The notes under the pieces are model-generated. The model did no database searches. It had not been told where the DNA came from and saw nothing but the letters and a program-made list of their open reading frames with translations. Of a stretch of 64,000 nucleotides of DNA, positions 7,825 through 16,311 are shown piece after piece. The translations under genes and the position numbers were made by a program. The stretch's first letter is position 1. The number at the start of each line of letters is the position of its first letter. Source of the stretch: Chryseobacterium sp. JJR-5R (lineage in GTDB: Bacteria > Bacteroidota > Bacteroidia > Flavobacteriales > Weeksellaceae); assembly GCF_034047335.1 (NCBI RefSeq), contig NZ_CP139137.1:2170001-2234000 (forward strand). Reading direction: 5' to 3'.

Positions 7825-9096
7825 TTACCTTTGCTCGCCTGTTTCTCTTTTAGGCCTTAAAATTAAACGGATGGACGGATTATTCGTGATAAAAAGCCTC
7901 AGCCAGTTAAATGCAAGGCGCACTTTGCTCCTGAATGTAACCAGCGGGATAATATGGATGAAAAGCCATGTAAGCCATGCTATAAACCCTTTATAAGAAA
8001 ACTTCCGGAGGTCTACCACCGCATCGAACTTTGAAATGATGGCCATGCTTCCTTTATTGTTATAAGTAAAAGGTTTCAGTTCCTTTTCATTTTCAATCCT
8101 CCTGAAATTTTCAGCTAAATTGACCGATTGCTGAATGGCTACCTGCGCCAGCTGCGGATGGCCCTTCGGGTATTCTTCTTCGGTAAGCTGCAGGGCAATA
8201 TCACCCAAGGCGAAGATATTAGCAGTTCCTTGTACTTTGTTATAAGCATCTACCAGCAATCTCCTGCCTTTTCCCACGCTTTCCTGCGGAATCCCGGGTA
8301 CTTCTCTGCCTATGACACCGGAAGTCCAGATCAGGGTTTCCGTTTCAATGGTTTTTCCGTCGGCAAGGATCACTTTTTTATCGACATAATCTTTTACGGC
8401 AACATTCAGGAGGATTTTCACGCCCAGTTTTTTAAGCCTTTCATAAGCAGCTTCCTGTGCCATTTTGCTCATGGGGGAAAGAAGTGTCGGGAGGGCATCG
8501 ATCAGATAAATATTGGAAAGCCCGAGCTTGATTTCAGGGTATTCCTTTTCAGCAATGTATGTTCCCATTTCGGCAATCATACCCGCCAGTTCCACGCCGG
8601 TAGGCCCGCCGCCGGCAATGACGATATTCTGCAGTTTCTGTGCTTCTCTTATATTTTTATTGCGAGCCGCTTCTTCAAGCGTAAGCAGCATATGGTTTCT
8701 GAGGTACAATGCCTCATCAATAGTTTTCATAGAAAGGGCACACCGCTGTACATTCTCCATCCCGAAGAAATTGGTTTCCGTTCCCAGCGCCAGTACCAGG
8801 TAATCGTATTTAAGTACTCCGGCATCGGTTTCCAAGGTATTGCTGTCATGATCAACTTTCACAAGACTTCCCATATGAAAACCGACATTTTTATAATTTG
8901 AAATCATTTTCCGGAACGGATAACTGATATTGGATGCCTCGATAAACGAAGTGGCTACCTGATAGATAAGCGGGGGGAAGAAATGGTAGTTATTTTTGTC
9001 AACTAAAGTAATGCGGAACCGGTTGTCATTAACCAGAGATTTGATAAGGTTGATCCCTGCAAATCCTCCGCCTACGATAACGATGTGCTTTTTCAT
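7825..9096 (-). CDS. ndh: Type II NADH:quinone oxidoreductase (NDH-2)
   Basis: The 423-residue product has two Rossmann motifs: GGGFAG near residue 9 for FAD, and AGGGPTGVELAG near residue 163 for NADH. The FAD-binding FALGDIA block follows, then AQVAIQQ, which fits the AQxAxQQ quinone-site motif of NDH-2 enzymes. The C-terminal FIAWLTWLFIHIIPLVTF and basic tail are the usual membrane anchor. It feeds electrons from NADH into the quinone pool without pumping protons. It precedes the ClC gene on the same strand. The combination of motifs and length makes the assignment strong. Confidence 0.9.
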   Translation of the reverse strand: MKKHIVIVGGGFAGINLIKSLVNDNRFRITLVDKNNYHFFPPLIYQVATSFIEASNISYPFRKMISNYKNVGFHMGSLVKVDHDSNTLETDAGVLKYDYLVLALGTETNFFGMENVQRCALSMKTIDEALYLRNHMLLTLEEAARNKNIREAQKLQNIVIAGGGPTGVELAGMIAEMGTYIAEKEYPEIKLGLSNIYLIDALPTLLSPMSKMAQEAAYERLKKLGVKILLNVAVKDYVDKKVILADGKTIETETLIWTSGVIGREVPGIPQESVGKGRRLLVDAYNKVQGTANIFALGDIALQLTEEEYPKGHPQLAQVAIQQSVNLAENFRRIENEKELKPFTYNNKGSMAIISKFDAVVDLRKFSYKGFIAWLTWLFIHIIPLVTFRSKVRLAFNWLRLFITNNPSIRLILRPKRETGEQR

Positions 9097-9352
9097 GTAT
9101 TATATTATTGAAAGGTGTACTGGTATGGCTTCAAGAATAACGCCAAAGCCTTTGATGTGGTAGATTTACTGCATAACGTCTGGAATGGGCTTATTTAAAA
9201 ATAAAATTATAATACCATCCGGTTTTCATAACAGAGATATATGGCTGGATCAGATGAATTTCACTGCAGTTTATAACAGCCTTATGCTGAAGATTGTTTT
9301 AACTGCACGATGTTTGTACTTTGTATAGAACCAAAATCTTAAACAGCAGAAT

Positions 9353-10342
9353 ATGAAAACAGACATTTTAACGGAAAAACACAGGCTCGGATTGGGTGGA
9401 GTAGCCATTGGAACGGCTTTTGAGGCCCTCACAGACGGAGAATCTGATGAAGTTTTGCAAAAATCCTGGGATCTGGGGATCAGATACTATGATACGTCGC
9501 CATGGTACGGACTGACTAAAAGTGAAAGGAGATTCGGAAATTTCCTTCATGGACAGAACCGGGATGAATTTGTTTTTTCAACAAAAGTGGGAAGGCTGTT
9601 TACCGAAGTATCCGAAGATGAAGTACCGCCTACCATGTGGCAGGACCCTTTATCTTTTGATTTCAAACATAATTATACAGCCGATGCGATAAAAAGATCT
9701 ATTGAGGAAAGCCTGGAAAGAACCCGGCTGGGCCATATTGATATTGTTTATGTTCACGATTTATCCGAAGACCAGGTAGGTGACCGTTACCCGTATTTTT
9801 TAAAGCAGGCCAGGGAAGGTGCATTTAAAATACTCTCAGACTTACGGGATCAGGGTGTGATCAAAGCCTGGGGAATGGGTGTAAACACGATTGAACCTAT
9901 TTTAGACTGCCTGGATTCAGCGGATCCTGACATATGCCTTTCCGCAACCCAGTATTCTATCCTGGAGCATGAAGATGCAGTTGACCGGCTGCTTCCGGCC
10001 GTAAAAAAAGCCAGGATCCAACTGGTTTCCGGAGCCGGTTATAATTCAGGGTTTATTAACGGGAGGCCGAGATACAACTACAAAGACGTAATTCCGAAAG
10101 GAATGACGGAGAAACGTGAAAAAATAAGTAAGATTGCAGAAAGATATGAGGTCGGTATTGTTGATGCTGCCCTGCAGTTCGTACTTGCAGCCGATGAGTT
10201 TTCCTCTATCATTCCGGGAGCAAGCAGACCGGAGCAGGTGGAAAGCAATGTAAGTGCCCTGAATAAAAATATTCCTCCGGATTTCTGGAAAGAACTTAAA
10301 TCCGAGGGCTTGATCTATGAAAAGGCACAGGTGCCCGGCTGA
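9353..10342 (+). CDS. Aldo/keto reductase, aldose dehydrogenase-like
   Basis: The 329-residue product has the aldo/keto reductase fold with Y in YYDTSPWYG, K in FSTKVGR and H in IVYVHDLS. The opening LGLGGVAIGTAF and the SPWYGLTKSERRFG block resemble the L-fucose/D-threo-aldose 1-dehydrogenase and pyridoxal 4-dehydrogenase branch, which oxidise sugars with NAD(P)+. No sugar-use genes lie next to it, so the substrate is open. The ATG at 9353 is preceded by AAACAGCAGA. It ends at a strong terminator. Confidence 0.88.
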   Translation: MKTDILTEKHRLGLGGVAIGTAFEALTDGESDEVLQKSWDLGIRYYDTSPWYGLTKSERRFGNFLHGQNRDEFVFSTKVGRLFTEVSEDEVPPTMWQDPLSFDFKHNYTADAIKRSIEESLERTRLGHIDIVYVHDLSEDQVGDRYPYFLKQAREGAFKILSDLRDQGVIKAWGMGVNTIEPILDCLDSADPDICLSATQYSILEHEDAVDRLLPAVKKARIQLVSGAGYNSGFINGRPRYNYKDVIPKGMTEKREKISKIAERYEVGIVDAALQFVLAADEFSSIIPGASRPEQVESNVSALNKNIPPDFWKELKSEGLIYEKAQVPG

Positions 10343-10362
10343 ATCTGATCTTAATCACATAC

Positions 10363-10391
10363 AACCTCCTAAGTATATAGGAGGTTTTTTA
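10363..10391 (+). terminator. Terminator after the second aldo/keto reductase
   Basis: AACCTCCT (10363-10370), an eight-base loop and AGGAGGTT (10379-10386) are followed by TTTT. It lies 21 bases after the stop. Confidence 0.88.
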
Positions 10392-10478
10392 TTGGATAAT
10401 GATGTCTGTAATATCGCTTCAGTAGAGACTTCGATCTTATTTTGTGTCTTCTTCATGCAATATCACTACCTATATAGT

Positions 10479-10495
10479 TATATTTGTTATATTTG
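10479..10495 (+). promoter_or_regulatory. Tandem -7 elements upstream of the Skp/OmpH gene
   Basis: TATATTTG occurs twice, at 10479-10486 and 10488-10495. Both match the Bacteroidota primary sigma -7 consensus TAnnTTTG. The ATG at 10543 is about 48 bases downstream of the second copy. No clear -33 TTTG partner was found at the usual distance. Confidence 0.6.
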
Positions 10496-10542
10496 TGCCT
10501 TGAAAAATCTTGATATTTAAAATAACAGTCAATCAAAAAAAC

Positions 10543-11109
10543 ATGAAAAAATTAATTATGACGTGCAGTCTGGCAGCCGGTTTATTTCTAACTTCAAACC
10601 TTGTGAACGCACAGCAGAAAATCGGCCACGTTAATTCTGACGATATTTTCTCCAATCTTCCGGAAGCAAAGACCGCAGAAGCTTCTCTGGATACTTTCAC
10701 AAAAACCAAGCAGACTGAGATTGAAAAGCTGATCTCCTCTTATCAGACTAAGCTGAAGGCAGCCCAGGATAAGGAAAAAACAATCAGTGAAGCCAATAAA
10801 GAAAGTGTCATCAAAGAACTAACCGCTGCCCAGACCGAATTGCAGGCGTTAGGAAAAGATATTGAAGCTGCCCGTACCAAAGCGGCGCAGGATGTTTCCA
10901 AAAGGCAGTCTGAACTTTTTATGCCGATTCAGAAAAAGGTAAGCGGGATGATTTCTGCAGTAGCCAAAGAAAAAGGACTGGCTTATGTGTTTGATGTAGC
11001 TTCTTCACAGGGAAACAGCGGATTGGCTTATACGGATGGCGGTGAAGATATCACTCCGGCAGTAAAATCAAAGCTGGGTGCAACCGCTGCGAAACCGGCT
11101 GGTAAATAA
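10543..11109 (+). CDS. OmpH/Skp-family periplasmic chaperone
   Basis: The 188-residue product starts at ATG 10543, chosen because it opens directly with a signal peptide (MKKLIMTCSLAAGLFLTSNL, cleavage near VNAQQ). An in-frame TTG at 10510 would put 11 odd residues before it. The mature part begins QKIGHVNSDDIFSNLPEA, the standard start of Skp/OmpH proteins. A long charged coiled coil follows (about residues 50-130), then the core strand GLAYVFDVASSQGN. Skp-type chaperones hold unfolded outer-membrane proteins in the periplasm. Here the gene is isolated between terminators rather than next to bamA, so it is probably one of several paralogues. Confidence 0.88.
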   Translation: MKKLIMTCSLAAGLFLTSNLVNAQQKIGHVNSDDIFSNLPEAKTAEASLDTFTKTKQTEIEKLISSYQTKLKAAQDKEKTISEANKESVIKELTAAQTELQALGKDIEAARTKAAQDVSKRQSELFMPIQKKVSGMISAVAKEKGLAYVFDVASSQGNSGLAYTDGGEDITPAVKSKLGATAAKPAGK

Positions 11110-11220
11110 TTCTGCATTATCATTATGTAAGATAGCTGCATAAAAGAAAAGACAGGTTTTTAAACTCTTAAACTGTAACCGGATTAGTGCTACGCCTGCT
11201 TACAATAAACCTAAAATAAA

Positions 11221-11264
11221 AGGCCGGAAACAAAAGATATGTATCTTCCTGTTTCCGGCTTTTA
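11221..11264. terminator. Terminator downstream of the Skp/OmpH gene
   Basis: AGGCCGGAAAC (11221-11231) pairs with GTTTCCGGCTT (11251-11261), followed by TTAATTTTTT. The loop contains a second small stem. It may serve both the chaperone gene and the leftward small gene at 11291. Confidence 0.85.
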
Positions 11265-11290
11265 ATTTTTTACGTTTTACGCTGATCTAA

Positions 11291-11473
<183 letters not shown>

Positions 11474-11589
11474 TTAATGTTGTTTGATTGGTATTATACA
11501 CATATTGTGCCCTTTTTCTTAAAATCTCATAAAACAGATACCACATGGGTAATTGCACCTTTATTTATGTAATAAAAATAACCTGATTA

Positions 11590-12387
11590 TCAGAGCACTC
11601 CGAAATGCATCAAAGCTTTTTCAATGCCGTGGTGGTCTACATCTTCCGTAACATAATCGGCAATTTCCTTTACGTGGTCATTTGCATTTCCCATCGCGAC
11701 ACCTATTTTAGTGCATTTCAGCATCGTGATATCATTTCCTCCGTCTCCAAAGGACATGGTTTCCGACATATCAATCCCAAAATGCCTGCAGAAGTGCTCA
11801 ATACCGTTCTGTTTGGTAATACCGCCCGGATTAACATCTGCAAAGAGAGGAGTCCATCTTGAGCTTACAGAATCCGGCATTATACTTTCCATAAAGCCCT
11901 GCTCATTTTCCGGCCCCAGGAAAATATTGGCCTGCAGTACATTTTCCGTATCAATATGGTTTTTATCGTGGACCGGCGGTACCGGAAGGTCAATATGCGA
12001 ATACATCCCGACGAGTTCAGGAGTGGCATCACTAATCTCAACTTTGTCTTCATACATCAGGGAATAGCTTAAAGGATATTTCCGTGCATATCTGATCAGA
12101 CTGTTGATATCTTCCTTACTGATCGCTTTTCTGAACATTATTTCTCCTTCAGCCGTCACACAGTATCCTCCGTTAAAGGTAATAAAGCCGTCAAAAGTAA
12201 TGGATTTGATAGGGTCAAGCGAATTAATGGACCGCCCGGTGGCCACAATTACTTTGATGCCTTTTTCACGGAGCTGCCTGATGGCATGCTGTGCTGATTC
12301 GGGAATTGTATTGGTTTTAAAACTGATCAGCGTGCCGTCGACATCAAAAAATACGGCTTTTATCTTAAGGTCATGACTTATATTCAT
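11590..12387 (-). CDS. Cof-type HAD-IIB sugar-phosphate phosphatase
   Basis: The 265-residue product has the HAD motifs in order: FFDVDGTL (nucleophile Asp, about residue 15), IVATGRS (motif II), a lysine in GGITKQNG, and SFGDGGNDITML (motif IV). The large cap between motifs II and III places it in subfamily IIB (Cof/YbiV), whose members dephosphorylate sugar phosphates or flavin and pyridoxal phosphates. The substrate cannot be assigned. A TACTTTTG -7 element lies on the - strand 33 bases upstream of the ATG. It looks like a single-gene unit. Confidence 0.9.
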   Translation of the reverse strand: MNISHDLKIKAVFFDVDGTLISFKTNTIPESAQHAIRQLREKGIKVIVATGRSINSLDPIKSITFDGFITFNGGYCVTAEGEIMFRKAISKEDINSLIRYARKYPLSYSLMYEDKVEISDATPELVGMYSHIDLPVPPVHDKNHIDTENVLQANIFLGPENEQGFMESIMPDSVSSRWTPLFADVNPGGITKQNGIEHFCRHFGIDMSETMSFGDGGNDITMLKCTKIGVAMGNANDHVKEIADYVTEDVDHHGIEKALMHFGVL

Positions 12388-12419
12388 TATTGAATTTTAT
12401 AATTTGATTTGCGTTACAC

Positions 12420-12427
12420 CAAAAGTA
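12420..12427 (-). promoter_or_regulatory. -7 element of the HAD phosphatase gene
   Basis: CAAAAGTA on the + strand reads TACTTTTG on the - strand, matching TAnnTTTG. It is 33 bases upstream of the ATG at 12387. No -33 partner was recognised. Confidence 0.5.
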
Positions 12428-12529
12428 CGGACAATGTTTTATTAAACTGCGGACACCTGTTTTAAATTAATCTTAAAATAAAACTGAACGGTATCACAAC
12501 AGCTATTATCTTCAATTGAAGAGGCGAGT

Positions 12530-12622
12530 ATGAAAAGTAATGAAATTCATCAATATCATTACGGTACAGAGCTAAGGTATAATTCTTGTACAGTCATCGG
12601 TACACCAAAATATCTATTATGA
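12530..12622 (+). CDS. Possible 30-codon leader ORF overlapping the DUF2383 gene
   Basis: An ATG at 12530, preceded by GAAGAGGCGAGT, opens a 30-codon frame (start MKSNEIHQYHYG, end KYLL). It stops at TGA 12620-12622, so it overlaps the next gene's ATG as ATGA. The purine-rich stretch before its start is stronger than that of most genes here. This arrangement would allow translational coupling or leader-based control of the DUF2383 gene. It could also be chance, since a frame this short is weak evidence. Confidence 0.3.
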   Translation: MKSNEIHQYHYGTELRYNSCTVIGTPKYLL

Positions 12623-13074
12623 AAAATAAAGAAGAAGTATCTGTATTAAATGACCTGCTGCACATTATCAATGACAGGAATGAAGGGTTTTCCAGAGTGG
12701 AAGGCAAAGTATGGGAGAATTATCCTGATGTAAAAGCAGAATACGCACGTATGAATTCCCTGGGAACAATCATGAAGAATGAGCTGATCAACCTTATTCA
12801 GGATGACGGCGGAACCCCGGATGATACAACAACGGCAGCAGGCGCACTGCACAGAACATGGATTGATATCAAGAATTCATTTACCATCGGCAATACGGAA
12901 GAATCTACTATACAAAATGTTGTTTTCGGTGAAAAGGCAGCTTCTGATGCATATCAGAGTGCAATAGACAGCGGAAAACTTTCCGGGGAAAGCCTTGATA
13001 TCGTTTCCGAACATCTGAAGCACATCAAAGATTCTTATCACCAGTTCAAAAGAATGACCGAATATAAAGATTAA
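12619..13074 (+). CDS. PA2169-family four-helix-bundle protein (DUF2383)
   Basis: Starting at ATG 12619 the product has 151 residues. An upstream in-frame TTG at 12586 would add 11 residues not typical of the family. The protein is all-helical with the DUF2383 pattern: a first helix SVLNDLLHIINDRNEGF, the central GGTPDDTTTAAGALHRTW, and EHLKHIKDSYHQFKRM near the end. DUF2383 proteins are ferritin-like small bundles often induced in stationary phase or envelope stress; activity is unknown. A small upstream ORF overlaps its start codon. A terminator follows within 50 bases. Confidence 0.85.
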   Translation: MKNKEEVSVLNDLLHIINDRNEGFSRVEGKVWENYPDVKAEYARMNSLGTIMKNELINLIQDDGGTPDDTTTAAGALHRTWIDIKNSFTIGNTEESTIQNVVFGEKAASDAYQSAIDSGKLSGESLDIVSEHLKHIKDSYHQFKRMTEYKD

Positions 13075-13120
13075 ACAATCGATTTAAGTTCAGACAGGCT
13101 TTAAACCGATAAAATATACG

Positions 13121-13146
13121 GCCGTCCTTTTCAGGGGCGGCTTTTA
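13121..13146 (+). terminator. Terminator after the DUF2383 gene
   Basis: GCCGTCC (13121-13127) pairs with GGGCGGC ending at 13141, with one G-U pair. TTTTATTAT follows. Confidence 0.8.
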
Positions 13147-13183
13147 TTATGCCTGAACCCAGATGCATTTCTGTTTTATGAAA

Positions 13184-13216
13184 TAAAAAAGTTGCCCTAC
13201 AAATCTGTAAGACAAC
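13184..13216 (-). terminator. Terminator of the DUF892 gene
   Basis: On the - strand GTTGTCTTACA and TGTAGGGCAAC form an 11-base stem that uses two G-U pairs, followed by TTTTTTATTT. The G-U pairs form only in the - strand RNA, so it is directional. Confidence 0.8.
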
Positions 13217-13250
13217 CTTCAATAAAATAACGTAAACAAATGAAAATATT

Positions 13251-13847
13251 TTATTTGGCTTTGCTGTTAAGGTTGGTATCTGCCACCTTTGTCAGAAGCT
13301 CATCACATTTTTTTTCTTCTTTCAGAGTTTTTAAAAGATGCTTAAGGCATTCTTCTTCTCCTAAAACTTTTGCAAAAGCAGCCAGTGTCCCGTAAGTAGC
13401 AATTTCATAATGCTCTATCTTTTGCGCTGCTGCAATAATTCCTGCATCTCTTACCGTTCCCGGTTCAGTTTCTTCCATGATGCTTTTCCCTTCATCAAGC
13501 AGTCCCTGCATGGCATCACATTTTTTTGCCTGTGCCTTTTCACCTAAGGCTTTAAAACATTCTTTGAGCCTTTCAATCTGGGTTTCTGTTTCAGAAATAT
13601 GGTTTTCGATGGCACTTTTAAGCTTTTTGTCGGTAGCATTTTTCATCATGACAGGCAATGCTTTCACCAATGCTTTTTCTGCCCAGTAAATATCTTTCAA
13701 CGAATCTTCAAAGAGGTCTTTAAGTTCTTTGGCAGCTCCTTTTTTAGCCGGGGTCTTTGCTGATGCCTTTACTGGGGTTTTGGCAGCAGTTGTTTTGGAT
13801 TTACCGGATGCGGCGGTTGTTTTTTTAGCAGGTGTCTTAGCTTCCAT
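13251..13847 (-). CDS. YciE/YciF-type ferritin-like protein (DUF892) with a Lys/Ala-rich tail
   Basis: The 198-residue product has two parts. Residues 1-40 are a low-complexity basic tail built from K-T-P-A/V-K and AAK units (for example AKTPVKASAKTPAKK), like a histone H1 C-terminal tail. Residues 41-198 are a DUF892 ferritin-like domain: ELKDLFEDSLKDIYWAEKAL at the start, NHISETETQIERLKECF in the middle and QKIEHYEIATYGTLAAFA near the end. DUF892 proteins bind metal in a four-helix bundle and are induced by general stress. The tail could bind DNA electrostatically, making a Dps-like protector (inference). Confidence 0.85.
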   Translation of the reverse strand: MEAKTPAKKTTAASGKSKTTAAKTPVKASAKTPAKKGAAKELKDLFEDSLKDIYWAEKALVKALPVMMKNATDKKLKSAIENHISETETQIERLKECFKALGEKAQAKKCDAMQGLLDEGKSIMEETEPGTVRDAGIIAAAQKIEHYEIATYGTLAAFAKVLGEEECLKHLLKTLKEEKKCDELLTKVADTNLNSKAK

Positions 13848-14035
13848 AGTAATTATATTATGTGGTTGTTGGTTAAACAGCTAAGTTGCAACTATAAGAC
13901 CATCTTTAAACGCAATGCCAATATGTGGTACTAAAAGTTTCATATAATATAACTGTTACCAAAAAGAGACTTCCCACAAAGGTCAGCCCCTTAAAAAGAA
14001 AGCAAAAATGGAGTTTAAAAACAACAAATAAGGGT

Positions 14036-14060
14036 ATGCACAGCATCTTAAGCTGTGCTG
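14036..14060 (-). terminator. Weak hairpin after the 14061-14663 gene
   Basis: GCACAGC (14038-14044) pairs with GCTGTGC (14052-14058) around ATCTTAA. The - strand downstream is ATACCCTTATTTG, a poor T run, so termination is uncertain. Confidence 0.45.
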
Positions 14061-14663
14061 TTATTCAAAATCCACAAATCCTTCAGCAATCGTTTTCCAC
14101 TGTATTTTTGAAAACCCGAATATGCCTCCGAAAGCAATTAAGAGATTCCTGATCTTATCCGTAAGGGAAGCATCGAGATTAGGTTTTTCGTTACGGCCGT
14201 AAACCCCGACTTTCAGAATGTTACCTTCCTTGGAAATCCTGATGTTTGATGTGGATGCGCCGCTGTAAAAATGCACAATATGGCTCTTCAGCTTGCCGGG
14301 TTGCTTAGAAGGCCTGCAGACCATCAGATAGGATTCCGGACCAATGGTATTGTGTAACAGGTCTGTAATCTCCACCCAGTCGTAGCCATTGGCTTCACTG
14401 GTGCCGGGGCCCGGAATAGCAATCCTTATAAAATCGCCCTTTTGGGGAATGCGGCTGACAGCCTGGCCGGAGAGATCAAAATGTTTGAATTCGGCAGAAG
14501 CGTTCTTGTTGTAACTTTTCCATTTATTGATAGAAAAAAAGCGTTTTTTCAGTACCTCGAACTTTTCATCGATTTCTGAAGCACTGCATTCTTTTATACT
14601 TTCACTGTCGTGAAATCCTCCGCTTTTCTGTAAAGAAACTCCCGGGACCTGTTTCGGTTTCAT
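14061..14663 (-). CDS. Hypothetical protein, 200 aa
   Basis: I do not recognise this family. The product has no signal peptide or membrane helix. It is polar in its first 60 residues and then contains PQKGDFIRIAIPGPGTSEAN, DWVEITDLL and SYLMVCRPSKQPGK, which read like a compact beta-rich domain. The end (NLLIAFGGIFGFSKIQWK) is more hydrophobic. Codon use looks like its neighbours, and a TAACTTTG -7 element lies 26 bases upstream of the ATG, so it is a real gene. It is the last of a cluster of stress-type genes but shares no motif with them. Confidence 0.75.
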   Translation of the reverse strand: MKPKQVPGVSLQKSGGFHDSESIKECSASEIDEKFEVLKKRFFSINKWKSYNKNASAEFKHFDLSGQAVSRIPQKGDFIRIAIPGPGTSEANGYDWVEITDLLHNTIGPESYLMVCRPSKQPGKLKSHIVHFYSGASTSNIRISKEGNILKVGVYGRNEKPNLDASLTDKIRNLLIAFGGIFGFSKIQWKTIAEGFVDFE

Positions 14664-15029
14664 ACGCTTGTTTATGTAGGTGTGGGAACAAAGTTAGCAT
14701 CTACCGGGCGGAATTGTTATGAGCAGGATCACATTAAAGGTATATACAGCATACAATCCCATTATTATCTTCAATTTACCTAAAGGCAAATTGTTGATCT
14801 ATATTGTCAAAGATAGTCTGGCTGTAAAGGGTCATTTTTTAATTATAGTTATATTAATGTGTTTTGGATAATTATAATTCAGGTATGCTATTCATTTTTA
14901 ACCGTATGGTTCTTAAAATCATCTGAAAACAGCATAAAGACCTGCTGATATATAAAATAAAAGTGAATACGGCAGGAAATTTGCACGAAATCCATCAATT
15001 ACATACCACATCACAAAATATTTTAATAT
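14664..15029. other. 366-base intergenic region between divergent genes
   Basis: This AT-rich stretch separates two divergent genes. A - strand TAACTTTG (14689-14696) matches the -7 consensus for the leftward gene. No clear -7 element, hairpin or small ORF was found for the rightward sugar dehydrogenase gene. Nothing else stands out. Confidence 0.5.
14689..14696 (-). promoter_or_regulatory. -7 element of the 14061-14663 gene
   Basis: CAAAGTTA on the + strand reads TAACTTTG on the - strand (TAnnTTTG). It lies 26 bases upstream of the ATG at 14663. Confidence 0.55.
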
Positions 15030-16265
15030 ATGAAAATTAAACTTTCTCATCTGATGATTGCTTCATCCATGATGTTAGCCAGCTGTTCAGAAACCATTAA
15101 TGAAAATCCTTCGGATCCGGAAACAGGAACAGGGCTTCCATCTGTGGAAACCAATCAGGCCAATACCAATTATGCACCTGCATTTGCCGGACAGACAAGG
15201 GTGAACGGTGTAAAGACAGCAACACCTTATAAAAGTACCGTATTATCCTCTGCATTATCTTCACCCTGGGGAATTACCGGTCTGCCTGACGGAAGGCTGC
15301 TGATTACGGAAAAGGGTGGAACCATGCGTATTGCAACCGCTACCGGAACACTAAGCAGCCCTATTACAGGTCTTCCTGCTGTTAATACAACAGGGCAGGG
15401 TGGTTTACTTGGCGTATGCGTAGATCCTCAGTTTTCTTCCAACCGTATGATTTACTGGGTATTTTCTGAGAATGTAGCCGGAGGAAATCAGACTTCTGTT
15501 GCCAAAGGAAAATTATCAGCATCGGAAACAACTGTTGAAAATGTCAGTGTTATTTACAGGGCAAGTCCTGCCGCCAATGTAGGAGGTTTACATTACGGAG
15601 GCCGGATTTTATTTGACAATACCGGAAACCTGATGATCAGTACGGGCGAGCGCTCAGATTTATCTACCAGACCGTTAGCGCAGTCAGTTACCGCAGCATT
15701 GGGTAAAGTGGTGCGCATTACCACAAGCGGTCAGCCGGCTTCCGGAAACCCGACATTTACCCAGTCAGGAGCTTTGCCTGAATTATACAGTATGGGACAC
15801 AGAAATCCGCAGGGCCTTGCCATTCACCCGGTTACGGGAGAATTATGGGAGAGCGAGCACGGACCAAGGGGCGGAGATGAAATCAACCGGGTTCAGGGAG
15901 GTGCCAATTACGGATGGCCAACCATAACGTACGGAATTGAATACAGCGGTGCAGTGATCGGAAACGGCATTCAACAGCAGTCAGGGATGCAGCAGCCTGT
16001 GTATTACTGGGATCCTGTGATTTCCCCAAGCGGAATTACATTCTATAAAGGAAACAACATTCCGGAATGGCAGAATAACCTTTTTGTGGCTGCATTAAGC
16101 GGTAAGCATATTGTAAGGCTGGTCATCAATAATAATACAGTGACAGGTGAAGAAAGATTACTGGCAGACCAGAACCAGCGTTTCAGGGACATTACACAGG
16201 GTACAGACAGTGCGCTGTATGCGGTAACGGACGAAGGCAAACTGTTCAGGATCTCAAAACAGTAA
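15030..16265 (+). CDS. PQQ-dependent sugar dehydrogenase lipoprotein (GSDH family)
   Basis: The 411-residue product starts with a lipoprotein signal (MKIKLSHLMIASSMMLASC), so it is probably anchored outside the inner membrane. The body is a six-bladed beta-propeller of the glucose/sorbosone dehydrogenase family. It shows PWGITGLPDGRLLITEKGG, GLLGVCVDPQF, LHYGGRILFDNTGNL, GHRNPQGLA, ESEHGPRGGDEINR and NYGWPTITYG. The His and Arg in GHRNPQG and the acidic EHGPRGGDE block line the PQQ/Ca site in this family (YliI/Asd type). It would oxidise aldoses in the periplasm and pass electrons to an acceptor. No pqq synthesis genes are in the window, so PQQ may be taken up. It is a single gene ended by a strong hairpin. 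Confidence 0.9.
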   Translation: MKIKLSHLMIASSMMLASCSETINENPSDPETGTGLPSVETNQANTNYAPAFAGQTRVNGVKTATPYKSTVLSSALSSPWGITGLPDGRLLITEKGGTMRIATATGTLSSPITGLPAVNTTGQGGLLGVCVDPQFSSNRMIYWVFSENVAGGNQTSVAKGKLSASETTVENVSVIYRASPAANVGGLHYGGRILFDNTGNLMISTGERSDLSTRPLAQSVTAALGKVVRITTSGQPASGNPTFTQSGALPELYSMGHRNPQGLAIHPVTGELWESEHGPRGGDEINRVQGGANYGWPTITYGIEYSGAVIGNGIQQQSGMQQPVYYWDPVISPSGITFYKGNNIPEWQNNLFVAALSGKHIVRLVINNNTVTGEERLLADQNQRFRDITQGTDSALYAVTDEGKLFRISKQ

Positions 16266-16280
16266 TTGGCAACAGTATCT

Positions 16281-16311
16281 AAAAAGGCTTATCTTAGGAT
16301 GAGCCTTTTTT
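16281..16311 (+). terminator. Strong terminator after the sugar dehydrogenase
   Basis: AAAAAGGCTTATC and GATGAGCCTTTTT form a 13-base stem with one G-U pair and a TTAG loop, followed by TA. It lies 15 bases after the stop. Confidence 0.9.

Noticed and set aside
8128..8901. 257-codon + strand frame over the NDH-2 gene
   Set aside because: It is antisense to conserved NDH-2 motifs and has no family features.
4891..10342. The two aldo/keto reductases as a recent tandem duplication
   Set aside because: They share only the general catalytic motifs; their N-termini and active-site loops belong to different branches.
13925..14152. 75-codon + strand frame between the DUF892 and 14061-14663 genes
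   Set aside because: It runs into the antisense of a real gene and has no start context or recognisable feature.
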